DNA of 64,000 nucleotides, taken from positions 1-64,000 of the forward strand of contig JAFZSA010000037.1 of the NCBI GenBank assembly GCA_017619585.1, written 5' to 3'. The stretch's first letter is position 1. Each line of letters begins with the position of its first letter. Below the pieces are notes generated by a model. The model was not told where the DNA came from and made no database searches. It saw only the letters and a list, made by a program, of their open reading frames with translations. This document shows, piece after piece, positions 23,436 to 35,473 of the stretch. The stretch comes from Bacteroidaceae bacterium (lineage in GTDB: Bacteria > Bacteroidota > Bacteroidia > Bacteroidales > Bacteroidaceae). Position numbers and translations under genes: made by a program.

Positions 23436-24008
23436 ATGAAGAATATTATTATCTTTGGTGCTCCCGGTTCTGGTAAGGGTACCTACAGTGATGAGATTGT
23501 TGCGAAGTATGGTATGGGTCACATCAGCACAGGCGATGTGCTGCGTGCTGAGATTAAGAACGGTACAGAGCTGGGCAAGACAGCCAAGGGTTATATTGAT
23601 AACGGTCAGTTGATTCCTGACGAGTTGATGATTGACATTCTGGCTAAGACCTACGACAGTCTGCCTGCCGGTAAGGGTGTTATCTTTGACGGTTTCCCCC
23701 GTACTATCGCTCAGGCCGAGGCACTGAAGCAGATGCTGGCAGAGCGTAAGCACGATATGGGCGTGATGATTGAGCTGGTTGTTGACGAGGATACACTGAT
23801 GAAGCGTTTGCTGAACCGTGCCATCGAGCAGGGTCGTGCTGATGATAACGAGGAGACTATCAAGAAGCGTTTCGCTGTTTATCACAGTCAGACAGAGCCT
23901 TTGGCAGCATGGTTCCAGAAGGAAGGCATCCGCCATACATTCACATGGGAAGGCAGCAAGGAGCAGATGCTGGCTAATATCTTTGCCTTCCTGGATACTT
24001 TGAAGTAA
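23436..24008 (+). CDS. adk: Adenylate kinase
   Basis: 190 residues. It interconverts ATP + AMP and 2 ADP. The P-loop 'GAPGSGKGT' is at 8-16, 'GHISTGDVLRAEI' binds AMP, and 'FDGFPRTIAQAEAL' is the AMP-side signature. This is the short form with a small lid ('NRAIEQGRADDNEETIKKR'), lacking the zinc-binding Cys motif of longer enzymes. It is followed after five bases by obgE, so the two are cotranscribed. Confidence 0.96.
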   Translation: MKNIIIFGAPGSGKGTYSDEIVAKYGMGHISTGDVLRAEIKNGTELGKTAKGYIDNGQLIPDELMIDILAKTYDSLPAGKGVIFDGFPRTIAQAEALKQMLAERKHDMGVMIELVVDEDTLMKRLLNRAIEQGRADDNEETIKKRFAVYHSQTEPLAAWFQKEGIRHTFTWEGSKEQMLANIFAFLDTLK

Positions 24009-24013
24009 AATAG

Positions 24014-25183
24014 ATGGCAGAAAGCAATTTTGTAGACTACGTAAAGATCTGCTGCCGCTCTGGTAAGGGCGGTCGCGGATCTATGCATATGCACAGGGCC
24101 AAGTACATTCCAAATGGCGGTCCTGACGGTGGCGACGGCGGTCGTGGTGGTCACGTGTTCCTGCGTGGTAACCATAATTACTGGACGTTGCTGCACCTGC
24201 GCTATGAGCGTCATGTCTTTGCTACCCATGGCGGCAATGGCGGTAAGAGCGGTAGCACAGGAGCTGATGGCGAGGATCGTTACATAGACGTTCCTTGCGG
24301 AACCGTAGTCTATAATGCTGAGACGGGCGAATATATCTGCGATGTAACAGAAGACGGTCAGGTAGTGATGCTCCTCAAGGGCGGTCGTGGTGGCTTGGGC
24401 AACAAGCACTTTGCCACCAGCACCAATCAGGCACCACGTTTTGCACAGCCTGGTGAGCCTATGCGTGAGCTGACCATCATCCTGGAGTTGAAGTTACTGG
24501 CCGATGTGGGTCTGGTAGGTTTCCCCAACGCCGGCAAGAGTACCTTGCTGAGTGCATTGAGCAGTGCCCGTCCCAAGATTGCCGGTTACCCATTTACTAC
24601 TTTGGAGCCCTCTTTGGGCATTGTCTCATATCGCGACGGACAATCGTTCGTTATGGCAGACATCCCAGGTATCATAGAGGGGGCTGCCGAAGGTCGTGGA
24701 CTGGGTCTTCGCTTCCTGCGCCACATAGAGCGTAACTCTCTGTTGCTCTTCATGGTGCCGGGCGATACGGATGACATCCGCAAGGAATATGAGATTCTTC
24801 TGAACGAGGTGAAGACCTTTAACCCGGAGTTGCTGGATAAACAGCGTGTTTTGGCTATTACCAAGACCGACTTGCTGGACGAGGAATTGCAGCAGATGCT
24901 CTCTGAGGATTTGCCAGACGATCTGCCGCACGTCTTCATCAGTGCAGTTGCCAATAAGGGATTGTCAGAACTGAAGGATGTCCTCTGGAAGGCTCTCAAC
25001 AGCGAGAGCAACAAGCTACAGGCCATTTCGCAGCAGGAGACCCTTGTACACCGCAATAAAGACCTTGCCTGGCTGCGTTCCGAGATGGAAGATGAAGGCG
25101 AGGATGAGGAGATAGAGTTCATCGATGAGGAAGACATCGAGGATGTTGAGGATTTGGAAGACTTCGAGTACGAAGACGAATGA
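24014..25183 (+). CDS. obgE: GTPase ObgE/CgtA
   Basis: 389 residues. The N-terminal Gly-rich Obg domain (1-158, '[12 protein letters not shown]', '[14 protein letters not shown]', '[11 protein letters not shown]') precedes a G domain with G1 'GFPNAGKST' near 169-177, G3 'DIPGI' and G4 'TKTD'. It acts in late 50S ribosome assembly and stress signalling. The C-terminus is a highly acidic tail (about 355-389, '[19 protein letters not shown]') with no OCT domain. Its stop overlaps the pgeF start as ATGA. Confidence 0.95.
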   Translation: MAESNFVDYVKICCRSGKGGRGSMHMHRAKYIPNGGPDGGDGGRGGHVFLRGNHNYWTLLHLRYERHVFATHGGNGGKSGSTGADGEDRYIDVPCGTVVYNAETGEYICDVTEDGQVVMLLKGGRGGLGNKHFATSTNQAPRFAQPGEPMRELTIILELKLLADVGLVGFPNAGKSTLLSALSSARPKIAGYPFTTLEPSLGIVSYRDGQSFVMADIPGIIEGAAEGRGLGLRFLRHIERNSLLLFMVPGDTDDIRKEYEILLNEVKTFNPELLDKQRVLAITKTDLLDEELQQMLSEDLPDDLPHVFISAVANKGLSELKDVLWKALNSESNKLQAISQQETLVHRNKDLAWLRSEMEDEGEDEEIEFIDEEDIEDVEDLEDFEYEDE

Positions 25184-25845
25184 TTTATCCCACACCTTCT
25201 TGGTTGCTTGCCTTTTCCGTAGGAAAGGGCGTACATGGAACAGAACCTGGTATTGATGCACGTCAGACCGGGCTTAGTGGTGAGTCCCTGCAGATTCCTT
25301 CCACCAGCATCATGATTCCCCGGCAGACACACAGCACCAATGTGTGCTGGGTGGATACCTTTGGCGAGGTGCCTGATACCGATGCAGTCATTACAGACAA
25401 GGCGGGACTTTGCATAGCCGTCAAGACAGCTGACTGCATCCCTGTTCTTCTTTTTGACAAGCGTCAGCACCGCATTGCCGCCATTCATGCCGGTTGGCGT
25501 GGCACGGTAGGACGTATAGTGGAGAAGACACTCCAGCAGATGCAGAGTAGGGCAGAAGACCTCTCCGCTATTATAGGTCCTGGCATCTCATTGGAGAGTT
25601 TCGAGGTGGGAGACGAAGTCTATGAACAATTCCTTCAGGCTGGTTTTCCCATGCAGCGCTTAGCCAAGCGTTATGACAAGTGGCATATCAACCTGAAGGA
25701 TGCTAACCGCTGGCTACTGGAGAACAACGGCATCACAGACATTCAGGTTTCCGATGTCGATACCCTCATTAGCCCTCATTTCTATAGCGCCCGGCGCGAC
25801 ACCATCAATACAGGACGCAATATCAACGGTATAATGATACTTTAA
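25180..25845 (+). CDS. pgeF: Multicopper-like purine nucleoside phosphorylase, YfiH/PgeF family
   Basis: 221 residues of the former 'laccase domain' (YfiH/YlmD) family. Metal-ligand positions typical of the family are H51 ('RQTHS'), C86 ('[12 protein letters not shown]') and H103 ('AIHAGWRGT'), followed by 'GPGIS'. Family members act as zinc-dependent phosphorylases or deaminases of adenosine and inosine, or on muropeptide intermediates (established for relatives, not shown here). Start codon overlaps the obgE stop by four bases, implying translational coupling. With hpt and adk it makes a purine-salvage set. Confidence 0.9.
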   Translation: MIYPTPSWLLAFSVGKGVHGTEPGIDARQTGLSGESLQIPSTSIMIPRQTHSTNVCWVDTFGEVPDTDAVITDKAGLCIAVKTADCIPVLLFDKRQHRIAAIHAGWRGTVGRIVEKTLQQMQSRAEDLSAIIGPGISLESFEVGDEVYEQFLQAGFPMQRLAKRYDKWHINLKDANRWLLENNGITDIQVSDVDTLISPHFYSARRDTINTGRNINGIMIL

Positions 25846-25851
25846 GATAAC

Positions 25852-25884
25852 AAACGGAGCTGGCCATTATGGTCAGCTCCGTTT
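25852..25884 (+). terminator. Terminator of the hpt-adk-obgE-pgeF run
   Basis: AAACGGAGCTGGCC pairs with GGTCAGCTCCGTTT around ATTAT, seven bases after the pgeF stop. There is no long T run, but the A/T stem base is symmetric. Confidence 0.8.
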
Positions 25885-25906
25885 CATAGTTCATAATTCA
25901 TAGTTT
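25884..25906. repeat. AATTATGAATT-family repeat
   Basis: TCATAGTTCATAATTCATAG between the convergent pgeF and GH43 genes, directly after the terminator stem. Confidence 0.65.
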
Positions 25907-25923
25907 CTCTAATCCCTAATCAA

Positions 25924-25959
25924 CTCCCCCCCTCCCCCGGGAGGGTCGGGGTGGGGTTT
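25924..25959. repeat. REP-like G/C-rich element
   Basis: CTCCCCCCCTCCCCCGGGAG then GGTCGGGGTGGGGT, eight bases past the GH43 stop codon. Confidence 0.75.
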
Positions 25960-25966
25960 CTACTTC

Positions 25967-27334
25967 TCAATCGAACTTCCACCAGTCCAGATTGAATAGC
26001 TTGGTTCCCTTGTAGCCTTTGAAAACAAAGAAAACATCGTGCTTTCCTGTGACTTTCTGAGTTACAGCGGTGCGTACTTTCTGCCATTTCTCCCAGTCTC
26101 CTGTATTGGGAACCGTTGCAACGGCAATGTTCTGGCTGCCCAAACTGTCCAGCCTAACCTCTATCTGACCGCCTTGCAGTGCTGATGCCGCACAGACTGT
26201 GAAGTCTGAAGGTGAGGAGGAACCGAAGTCCACCTCGCGTACCTTGATGTAATCGCCATTGTGGATTTCGCTTACATAGACGCCTGACTTACGGTTGTTC
26301 TCGGTCTTGACGCCTACCGCCCATGCAATTGTCTCTGCCTCGGTACGCTGGTATGGGTTGAGGGTTCCTATAGGACGCACGCCTTCATCGGTGTGATGGA
26401 TGATGGGGAAGGAACCATCCTTGTTGAACTGAAACTCCTCTATGGCAACAGAACGACCGAACCCTCCTCCGCCAGGCAGCTTGCCCGTATGGTAGAAGAA
26501 GTAGTTATGTCCCTTATGCTGGGCAATGCCGCAATGGTTAGTGAAGGACTTTGTATCCTCTAACGGCATGATAGGACCTTGGTAGGTCCAGGGTCCCTCG
26601 GGCGAGGGTGCTGTGCTGTATGCGATATGTTCGGGGACACCACCTGCGGCATATAAGAGGTAATAAAGACCTTGTCGTTTCATAATCCATGGACCCTCTA
26701 CATATGAGTCCTTGTATTGCTTGTCTTTCTCACGTTCGTTCATAACGGGGCCGCCGAAAGCCTGCTCCGTCATGTCAAGGGTCTTTACCTCGCCGTCCAG
26801 GGAAATCATATCCTTGTTCAGCTTGGCATAGTAAACACGGGGATTGCCCCACATAATCCATGCCTGCCCATCATCATCAATGAGCACCGTAGGGTCTATA
26901 TTGTCCCATGAACCGTTATCGAAGAGTGGCTTCCCTATGGCATCACGGAAAGGTCCTGTGGGCGAGTCGCTGACCGCTACACCTATGGCCATGCCGCCAG
27001 CTAACTTGGAATGGGCGCATACGTACCAATAGAACTTGCCGTTGCGCTCTACGGTTTGTGCCGCCCATGCACGATCATCAGCCCAGCTGAAGCTACTCAG
27101 GCTCAGTTGCTGACCGTGGTCCGTCCAGTTTACCATATCGCTACTGGAATAGATGCGCCAGTCGTACATCCAGAAGAAATCTGCCTTGTCTTCATCGTGT
27201 CCTACATAGACGTACATCTTATTGCCATAGCTCAGAGGAGCGGGGTCTGTAGTAAACCACGTCTGTACTATGGGGTTCTGGGCGGTAGCTGTCAGAGCTG
27301 CTATTGTCAACAGGAAAAGGGCGTTTTTTCTCAT
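25967..27334 (-). CDS. Glycoside hydrolase family 43 with a CBM6-like domain
   Basis: 455 residues with signal peptide [19 protein letters not shown]. The five-bladed propeller domain (about 20-330) carries D30 ('FTTDPAPL'), D146 ('[12 protein letters not shown]') and E212 ('YVEGPW'), the positions expected for the GH43 catalytic triad. Residues 335-455 look like a CBM6-type jelly roll ('[11 protein letters not shown]...[20 protein letters not shown]'). Likely activity is arabinofuranosidase or xylosidase on arabinoxylan; specificity cannot be read from sequence. Its start overlaps the stop of the HerA-like gene by four bases. Confidence 0.88.
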   Translation of the reverse strand: MRKNALFLLTIAALTATAQNPIVQTWFTTDPAPLSYGNKMYVYVGHDEDKADFFWMYDWRIYSSSDMVNWTDHGQQLSLSSFSWADDRAWAAQTVERNGKFYWYVCAHSKLAGGMAIGVAVSDSPTGPFRDAIGKPLFDNGSWDNIDPTVLIDDDGQAWIMWGNPRVYYAKLNKDMISLDGEVKTLDMTEQAFGGPVMNEREKDKQYKDSYVEGPWIMKRQGLYYLLYAAGGVPEHIAYSTAPSPEGPWTYQGPIMPLEDTKSFTNHCGIAQHKGHNYFFYHTGKLPGGGGFGRSVAIEEFQFNKDGSFPIIHHTDEGVRPIGTLNPYQRTEAETIAWAVGVKTENNRKSGVYVSEIHNGDYIKVREVDFGSSSPSDFTVCAASALQGGQIEVRLDSLGSQNIAVATVPNTGDWEKWQKVRTAVTQKVTGKHDVFFVFKGYKGTKLFNLDWWKFD

Positions 27335-28899
27335 TTGGTCAGATTGCCTAAGATGCTACGAGTGAGCTCGCGGGTTGCTGTACGTGTAGCTGTGCTGACT
27401 GTGGTCTTGGTTATTTTCTTGCCGATAGAATCCTTAGACCGACTCTTGCTGCCAGTAACGGTATTGGCCACGTATGTTCCCAAGGCAGCTGTGACACTGG
27501 TGATGACGGCTCCCAGAATCTTGCCGAAGAAGGATTTCTTTTTAGTTGCGGACCCTCTCCCTGCCTCCTCCTCTATGGGGAGGTTTTCTTTTTCTTTGCT
27601 CCCCTTAGAGGGGGAGTCAGAGGGGGTCTTCAGCACCTCGAAGGCACTCTCGCGATCAATCATTGTGTCATACTTGCCGAAGATGCGTGATGACTTGATA
27701 ATCTGGTCGCGTTGTGCATCGGTGATGGCACCAATCTGACTGAGCGGGAACAGAATCTTGGCCCGTTCAACAATGGTGGGCGTACCTTTTTCGTCAAGGA
27801 AGGATACAAGAGCCTCGCCTGTTCCCAATTCCATGATGGCATCCTCGGTCTTAAAGTCGGGGTTGGCACGGAAGGTCTCTGCGGCAGCCCTGACATTCTT
27901 CTGCTCTTTGGGAGTGAAGGCACGTAGGGCATGTTGTACGCGATTACCTAACTGTGCTAATACGGAGTCGGGTATATCGGTGGGATTCTGTGTCACAAAG
28001 TAAACGCCTACGCCCTTACTGCGGATGAGGCGCACCACCTGTTCAATCTTGTCCACCAGGCTCTTGGGGGTATCGGTGAAGAGGGTGTGAGCCTCGTCGA
28101 AGAAGAATACCAGACGGGGCAGCTCTTGGTCACCTACTTCCGGCAGTCTGACATAGAGGTCGGACAATAGCCACAGCAGGAAGGTGGAGTAGAGTTTGGG
28201 GTTGAGCATCAGCTTGTCAGCAGCCAGCACATTCATGATGCCCTTGCCGTCGGCTCTGCATTGGAGCAGGTCCATAATATCAAAGGCAGGTTCTCCGAAG
28301 AACTTGTCGGCCCCCTGGTCCTCCAGTCTGAGAAGAGCTCGCTGAATAGCTCCTACGCTGGCACTGGATACATTGCCATACTGCTTGGTTAGTTCCGAAG
28401 CATGGTCTGAGATATAGGTGAGCATGGAACGCAGGTCTTTCAAATCCAATAACAGCAGTCCGCGTTCGTCTGCTACCTTAAAGAGGATGGTCATCACACC
28501 AGTTTGTGTCTCGTTCAGTTCCATGAGGCGCGACAATAGGTCGGGGCCCATGTTGGAGATGGTAGTGCGCATGGGGTGTCCCTTCTCTCCGAATACATCA
28601 TAGAAGCAGACGGGGCTACCTTGGAACGATGGATTCTCTATGCCGAACTCAGCGCAACGTTTCTCGATAAAACTAGACATCTGTCCAGTCTGACTGATAC
28701 CTGACAGGTCGCCCTTCATATCGGCCATAAAGCAGGGAACACCGGCTTGTGAGAATGTCTCGGCCAGCACTTGCAGGGTAACGGTCTTGCCCGTACCGGT
28801 AGCTCCGGCTATCAGGCCGTGACGGTTTGCCATCTTTCCGCAAAGGCATATCGGCCCGTTCTGACCATGTGCCACATATAATTTATTATCAGTAAACAT
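27331..28899 (-). CDS. HerA-like ATPase, DUF853 family
   Basis: 522 residues. Walker A 'GATGTGKT' at 32-39 and Walker B 'LVFFFDEAH' near 265 place it in the HerA/FtsK-like ATPases, closest to the DUF853 (YjgR) group. Typical blocks are '[12 protein letters not shown]', '[15 protein letters not shown]' and '[18 protein letters not shown]'. Residues about 424-455 ('[26 protein letters not shown]') are encoded by two REP-like elements in frame and are probably not part of the ancestral protein. The C-terminal tail is hydrophobic-basic. Function in cells is unknown; DNA translocation is inferred from the family. Overlaps GH43 by four bases. Confidence 0.87.
   Translation of the reverse strand: MFTDNKLYVAHGQNGPICLCGKMANRHGLIAGATGTGKTVTLQVLAETFSQAGVPCFMADMKGDLSGISQTGQMSSFIEKRCAEFGIENPSFQGSPVCFYDVFGEKGHPMRTTISNMGPDLLSRLMELNETQTGVMTILFKVADERGLLLLDLKDLRSMLTYISDHASELTKQYGNVSSASVGAIQRALLRLEDQGADKFFGEPAFDIMDLLQCRADGKGIMNVLAADKLMLNPKLYSTFLLWLLSDLYVRLPEVGDQELPRLVFFFDEAHTLFTDTPKSLVDKIEQVVRLIRSKGVGVYFVTQNPTDIPDSVLAQLGNRVQHALRAFTPKEQKNVRAAAETFRANPDFKTEDAIMELGTGEALVSFLDEKGTPTIVERAKILFPLSQIGAITDAQRDQIIKSSRIFGKYDTMIDRESAFEVLKTPSDSPSKGSKEKENLPIEEEAGRGSATKKKSFFGKILGAVITSVTAALGTYVANTVTGSKSRSKDSIGKKITKTTVSTATRTATRELTRSILGNLTK
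27550..27628. repeat. Two REP-like elements in frame inside the HerA-like gene
   Basis: GACCCTCTCCCTGCCTCCTC with TCTATGGGGAGG (27550-27583), then GCTCCCCTTAGAGGGGGAG with TCAGAGGGGGTC (27598-27628). Both keep the reading frame open and encode a low-complexity linker. Confidence 0.8.
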
Positions 28900-28956
28900 A
28901 GTATATTGAGTTTTTGGGGTTAAATTATAAAAACGCAGTACTTGTTTGTTCTCTCT

Positions 28957-30309
28957 TTATTGTACGGAGTTTACTACAATCAGGCTGTCGGCCTTGATTC
29001 TTACTTGCAGCCATTCGTGCAACTTGCGAACATCTTCCTTTGGTAGTGGTTTGGCATGGGCGGTTCCTATGATAGCTGCAACATAGTGGGTTACGGCTGT
29101 TGTATCTTTGCTGGTATGGGATACACGGGCAAGGCTTAACGAGTTGACTTCTGGAAAAAGAGTTTCTAACTCGTTTTCCACATCCTTGGAGAGTGCTTCG
29201 TAGCGAGTATATTCTTCTAATTGGGAATTGAGTGAATTGACTTGTGCTGTCAGATTTATCAGTTGTTGGCGTTCTGTTTTCCTACTGGTGTTCATGGCTG
29301 TCAGCTCGTTGTTCAGTAGCATCAGACTATCAGACTGTGCACCTTGAATCACCCTTAGCTCGAAACCATTCAGTCCGTAGAACTCCATTCTCTTCTGTGC
29401 CTCTTGCTGGTGGGCTTCTGATATCTCGCGTCCTACGGCAACAATGCGTAGTTTCAGACTGTCCTTGTCAACGCTACTGGATATGATTTGCGTGCCAAGC
29501 TGTTGCAACTCAGCCTTGACGAAACGGTTGACATTGTTGTTGAAAACGCTCTGCTGGACGATACGGATAGTCATGTAGGCCGCTGGTAGCATGGTTACGA
29601 CAACCAGTACCATCATGATGCGGCGCGCCTTTACGGCACGTGCGGATGAAACAAATTCATGCTGGCTAAACTGTAGGAGTCTGACTCCACAGAAGGTGGC
29701 AAGGGCAATGAATACCGTATTGATGAAGAATAGGTAGAAGGCACCAAGGAAGTATAGCCAATGTCCTGTTGCTAATCCGAAACCTGCCGTACAAAGAGGG
29801 GGCATCAGAGCTGTTGCGATGGCTACACCAGGGATGACGTTACCCTTACCTCGTGTACAAAGGGCTATGATACCGGCAGCTCCACCGCAAAAGGCTATGA
29901 GTACGTCATATAAGGTAGGAGAGGTGCGGGCCAGGAGTTCGGACTGAGCCTCGCTGAGGGGCGAAATCAGGAAATAGACGGTTGCCGTGAGCACACTGAT
30001 CAGAGTTGCTACACCATAGTTCTTGGCTGAACGTTTCAGCAAGTCAAGGTCGTTGATGCCTACTGCCAGTCCCATGCCTATGATGGGCCCCATCAGTGGA
30101 GATATCAACATGGCGCCTATGATGACTGCCGTAGAGTTGACGTTCAATCCCAACGAAGCAATAAAGATAGCAAAAATAAGTACCCACAGGTTAGCTCCCC
30201 TAAAGGATACGCCGCTGCTAATCTGGGCAATGATTTCCTGTTCGTTCTCTTTGTCCGGCAGGATATTGAAGAATATCTTAATTCTTTCTGAAATTTTCTC
30301 TATTTCCAT
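28957..30309 (-). CDS. DUF389 family membrane protein
   Basis: 450 residues. About seven hydrophobic segments lie in residues 38-255 ('LWVLIFAIFIASLGLNVNSTAVIIGAMLISPLMGPIIGMGLAVG' is the DUF389 hallmark). A soluble C-terminal domain (about 260-450) follows, with a coiled-coil-like stretch 'LLNNELTAMNTSRKTERQQLINLTAQVNSLNSQLEEY'. The family has no established function. It has its own promoter and a divergent neighbour, the HD hydrolase. Confidence 0.85.
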   Translation of the reverse strand: MEIEKISERIKIFFNILPDKENEQEIIAQISSGVSFRGANLWVLIFAIFIASLGLNVNSTAVIIGAMLISPLMGPIIGMGLAVGINDLDLLKRSAKNYGVATLISVLTATVYFLISPLSEAQSELLARTSPTLYDVLIAFCGGAAGIIALCTRGKGNVIPGVAIATALMPPLCTAGFGLATGHWLYFLGAFYLFFINTVFIALATFCGVRLLQFSQHEFVSSARAVKARRIMMVLVVVTMLPAAYMTIRIVQQSVFNNNVNRFVKAELQQLGTQIISSSVDKDSLKLRIVAVGREISEAHQQEAQKRMEFYGLNGFELRVIQGAQSDSLMLLNNELTAMNTSRKTERQQLINLTAQVNSLNSQLEEYTRYEALSKDVENELETLFPEVNSLSLARVSHTSKDTTAVTHYVAAIIGTAHAKPLPKEDVRKLHEWLQVRIKADSLIVVNSVQ

Positions 30310-30376
30310 GATATTACTTTTGCCTCTCTGTCAGTTTCATGTCTGTTATTTACATGTTAAATGCTAAAATTTGTCT

Positions 30377-30408
30377 CAAAGGTACAAGTATGTGGGATAT
30401 TTTCCAAA
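30377..30408 (-). promoter_or_regulatory. Canonical promoter of the DUF389 gene
   Basis: On the minus strand TTTG (30405-30408) is 20 bases from TACCTTTG (30377-30384), a good match to the Bacteroidota promoter. Confidence 0.75.
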
Positions 30409-30427
30409 TTTATCTGAAAAAAATAGG

Positions 30428-30435
30428 TATATTTA
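30428..30435 (+). promoter_or_regulatory. Possible promoter -7 box TATATTTA
   Basis: TATATTTA is one base off TAnnTTTG, 54 bases before the HD gene. Weak. Confidence 0.35.
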
Positions 30436-30489
30436 CGCCCGATTAAGTGAATTCGCAGGTACAAACCGGATAATGGAGGTACATTCAAT

Positions 30490-31113
30490 ATGACCATCAA
30501 TAAAGAACTTCAGGAGTATGTAGAACAACACATCATACCCAGGTATGACGGGTTCGACAAGGCACATCAGCGCGACCATGTGCAGATGGTTATCCATCAG
30601 AGCCTGGAGTTGGCAGAGAAGTTAGGGGCTGATGCTGATATGGCCTATGCCATTGCAGCTTACCATGATACCGGTCTGTGCGAAGGTCGTGAGCATCACC
30701 ATGAGGTGTCGGCAAGAATCATCAGGGCCGACCAGACATTACGACAGTGGTTTACAGAGGAACAAATCAATATTATGGCCGATGCAGCCGAAGATCATCG
30801 GGCCTCTTCCGGTCATGAGCCACGTACTATCTATGGTCGCATTGTGGCGGAGGCAGATCGCTTCATTGAGGCAGATACCATCATACGCAGAACCATTCAG
30901 TATGGCATCGACCATTACCCAGAACTGGACAGGGAGGGCCATTACCGGCGTATGCTTTCGCATTTGCGCGAAAAATATGGCCGAAATGGCTATCTGCATC
31001 TATGGTTCGAAGACTCTCCCAATGCACAACGCCTAAGGCAGTTGCAGGATATCATTGATGATGAGGCTACGCTGTGCCAATTGTTTAATCAGTATTTTCC
31101 AAAACAGATATAA
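30490..31113 (+). CDS. HD-domain hydrolase
   Basis: 207 residues. HD-superfamily metal motif: 'KAHQRDHVQMV' (first His), 'AIAAYHDTGL' (His-Asp pair) and 'ADAAEDHRAS', then 'IVAEADRF' (last Asp). This predicts a metal-dependent phosphohydrolase, often acting on nucleotides. It is followed after 18 bases by the beta-galactosidase. The specific substrate is unknown. Confidence 0.85.
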   Translation: MTINKELQEYVEQHIIPRYDGFDKAHQRDHVQMVIHQSLELAEKLGADADMAYAIAAYHDTGLCEGREHHHEVSARIIRADQTLRQWFTEEQINIMADAAEDHRASSGHEPRTIYGRIVAEADRFIEADTIIRRTIQYGIDHYPELDREGHYRRMLSHLREKYGRNGYLHLWFEDSPNAQRLRQLQDIIDDEATLCQLFNQYFPKQI

Positions 31114-34410
<3,297 letters not shown>

Positions 34411-34473
34411 GAAACCTTAACAGAGAAAAGGAACTGAAGTCATAAATTGTAAAACATAAATATTGAAGTGAAA

Positions 34474-35379
34474 ATGAAAACAATTAAATCATTGTTTGTT
34501 ATGGCCCTTATGCTGCTAACTGCAGCCTGTGGCACAACTAACACAGTACCCATTACGGGTAGGAAGACACGTCTGCTTGTGGACGATGCACAAGTACTGA
34601 GTCTCAGCTCTCAGCAGTATCAGGATTACATGAAGGGGGCTAAGCTATCTGCCAACCAGAACAACACCGCTATGGTGAAGCGCGTAGGACAGCGTCTGGC
34701 TACTGCCGTAGAGACTTACCTAAACAACAACGGGTACGCCAGCGAACTGCAGAACTTCAAGTGGGAGTTCAATCTTGTTGCTGACAATCAGGTGAATGCC
34801 TTCTGCATGCCTGGCGGTAAGATTGTTGTCTATGAAGGCATTCTGCCCGTAACACAAGACGAGACTGGACTGGCCATAGTGCTTGGACATGAAATTGCGC
34901 ACGCCGTTGCCAAACATTCTGCTGAGCAGCTGTCTAAGCAGATGCGTCAGCAGTATGCCGCTCAGATTGGTGGTGCCGTAGCATCACAGGTGGCACAGGT
35001 AAAAGGTTTGGGTAACACAGCCTCACTGCTTGACATGGTAGGACAGATAGGTTTTAACTTTGCCAACCTGAAGTATTCACGTGACAACGAGACGGAAGCC
35101 GACCATCTGGGTCTTATCTTTGCTGCAATGGCTGGTTATGATCCACAGTTGGCAATACCTTTCTGGCAGCGTATGGCTCAGTTAGGTGGCGGCAGCAATA
35201 AGAGCGAACTGTTCAGCGACCATCCCTCTGACGAGAAACGCTTGGCTAACCTGCAGAAGCTGATGCCCGAGGCCGTCAAGTACTACACACCTCCTGTTGA
35301 AACTGCTCAGAAGAAGACGACTACAACTACCAAGAAGTCTACTACCACAAAGAAATCCACCGCAACAAAGAAGAAGTAA
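34474..35379 (+). CDS. M48-family lipoprotein metallopeptidase
   Basis: 301 residues from ATG 34474; a GTG two codons upstream is also possible. Signal peptide ends 'LLTAACGTT', a lipobox. Zinc-protease motif 'GHEIAHAVAKH' has H139, E140, H143, and the third ligand is in 'NETEADHLG'. This matches periplasmic M48 proteins of the BepA/LoiP kind, involved in outer-membrane protein quality control. The C-terminus is a low-complexity Lys/Thr tail ('KKTTTTTKKSTTTKKSTATKKK'), encoded by ACAACTACAA-like repeats. It lies downstream of the beta-galactosidase by 63 bases. Confidence 0.88.
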   Translation: MKTIKSLFVMALMLLTAACGTTNTVPITGRKTRLLVDDAQVLSLSSQQYQDYMKGAKLSANQNNTAMVKRVGQRLATAVETYLNNNGYASELQNFKWEFNLVADNQVNAFCMPGGKIVVYEGILPVTQDETGLAIVLGHEIAHAVAKHSAEQLSKQMRQQYAAQIGGAVASQVAQVKGLGNTASLLDMVGQIGFNFANLKYSRDNETEADHLGLIFAAMAGYDPQLAIPFWQRMAQLGGGSNKSELFSDHPSDEKRLANLQKLMPEAVKYYTPPVETAQKKTTTTTKKSTTTKKSTATKKK

Positions 35380-35404
35380 CAACTTACTGCTTATATATAT
35401 AACA

Positions 35405-35441
35405 AATGCCACACCTCTTTTTGAAGTGTGGCATTTTTTTT
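35405..35441 (+). terminator. Terminator of the M48 gene
   Basis: AATGCCACAC pairs with GTGTGGCATT, then eight T. It lies 26 bases past the stop and is probably bidirectional with the convergent phosphoesterase gene. Confidence 0.9.
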
Positions 35442-35473
35442 AGATGTAATTTCGGGGAGCATCCCCTAAATGT

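Noticed and set aside
24586..25488. 300-codon reading frame antisense to obgE and pgeF
   Set aside because: Serine-rich shadow of the acidic obgE tail. Both plus-strand genes are unmistakable.
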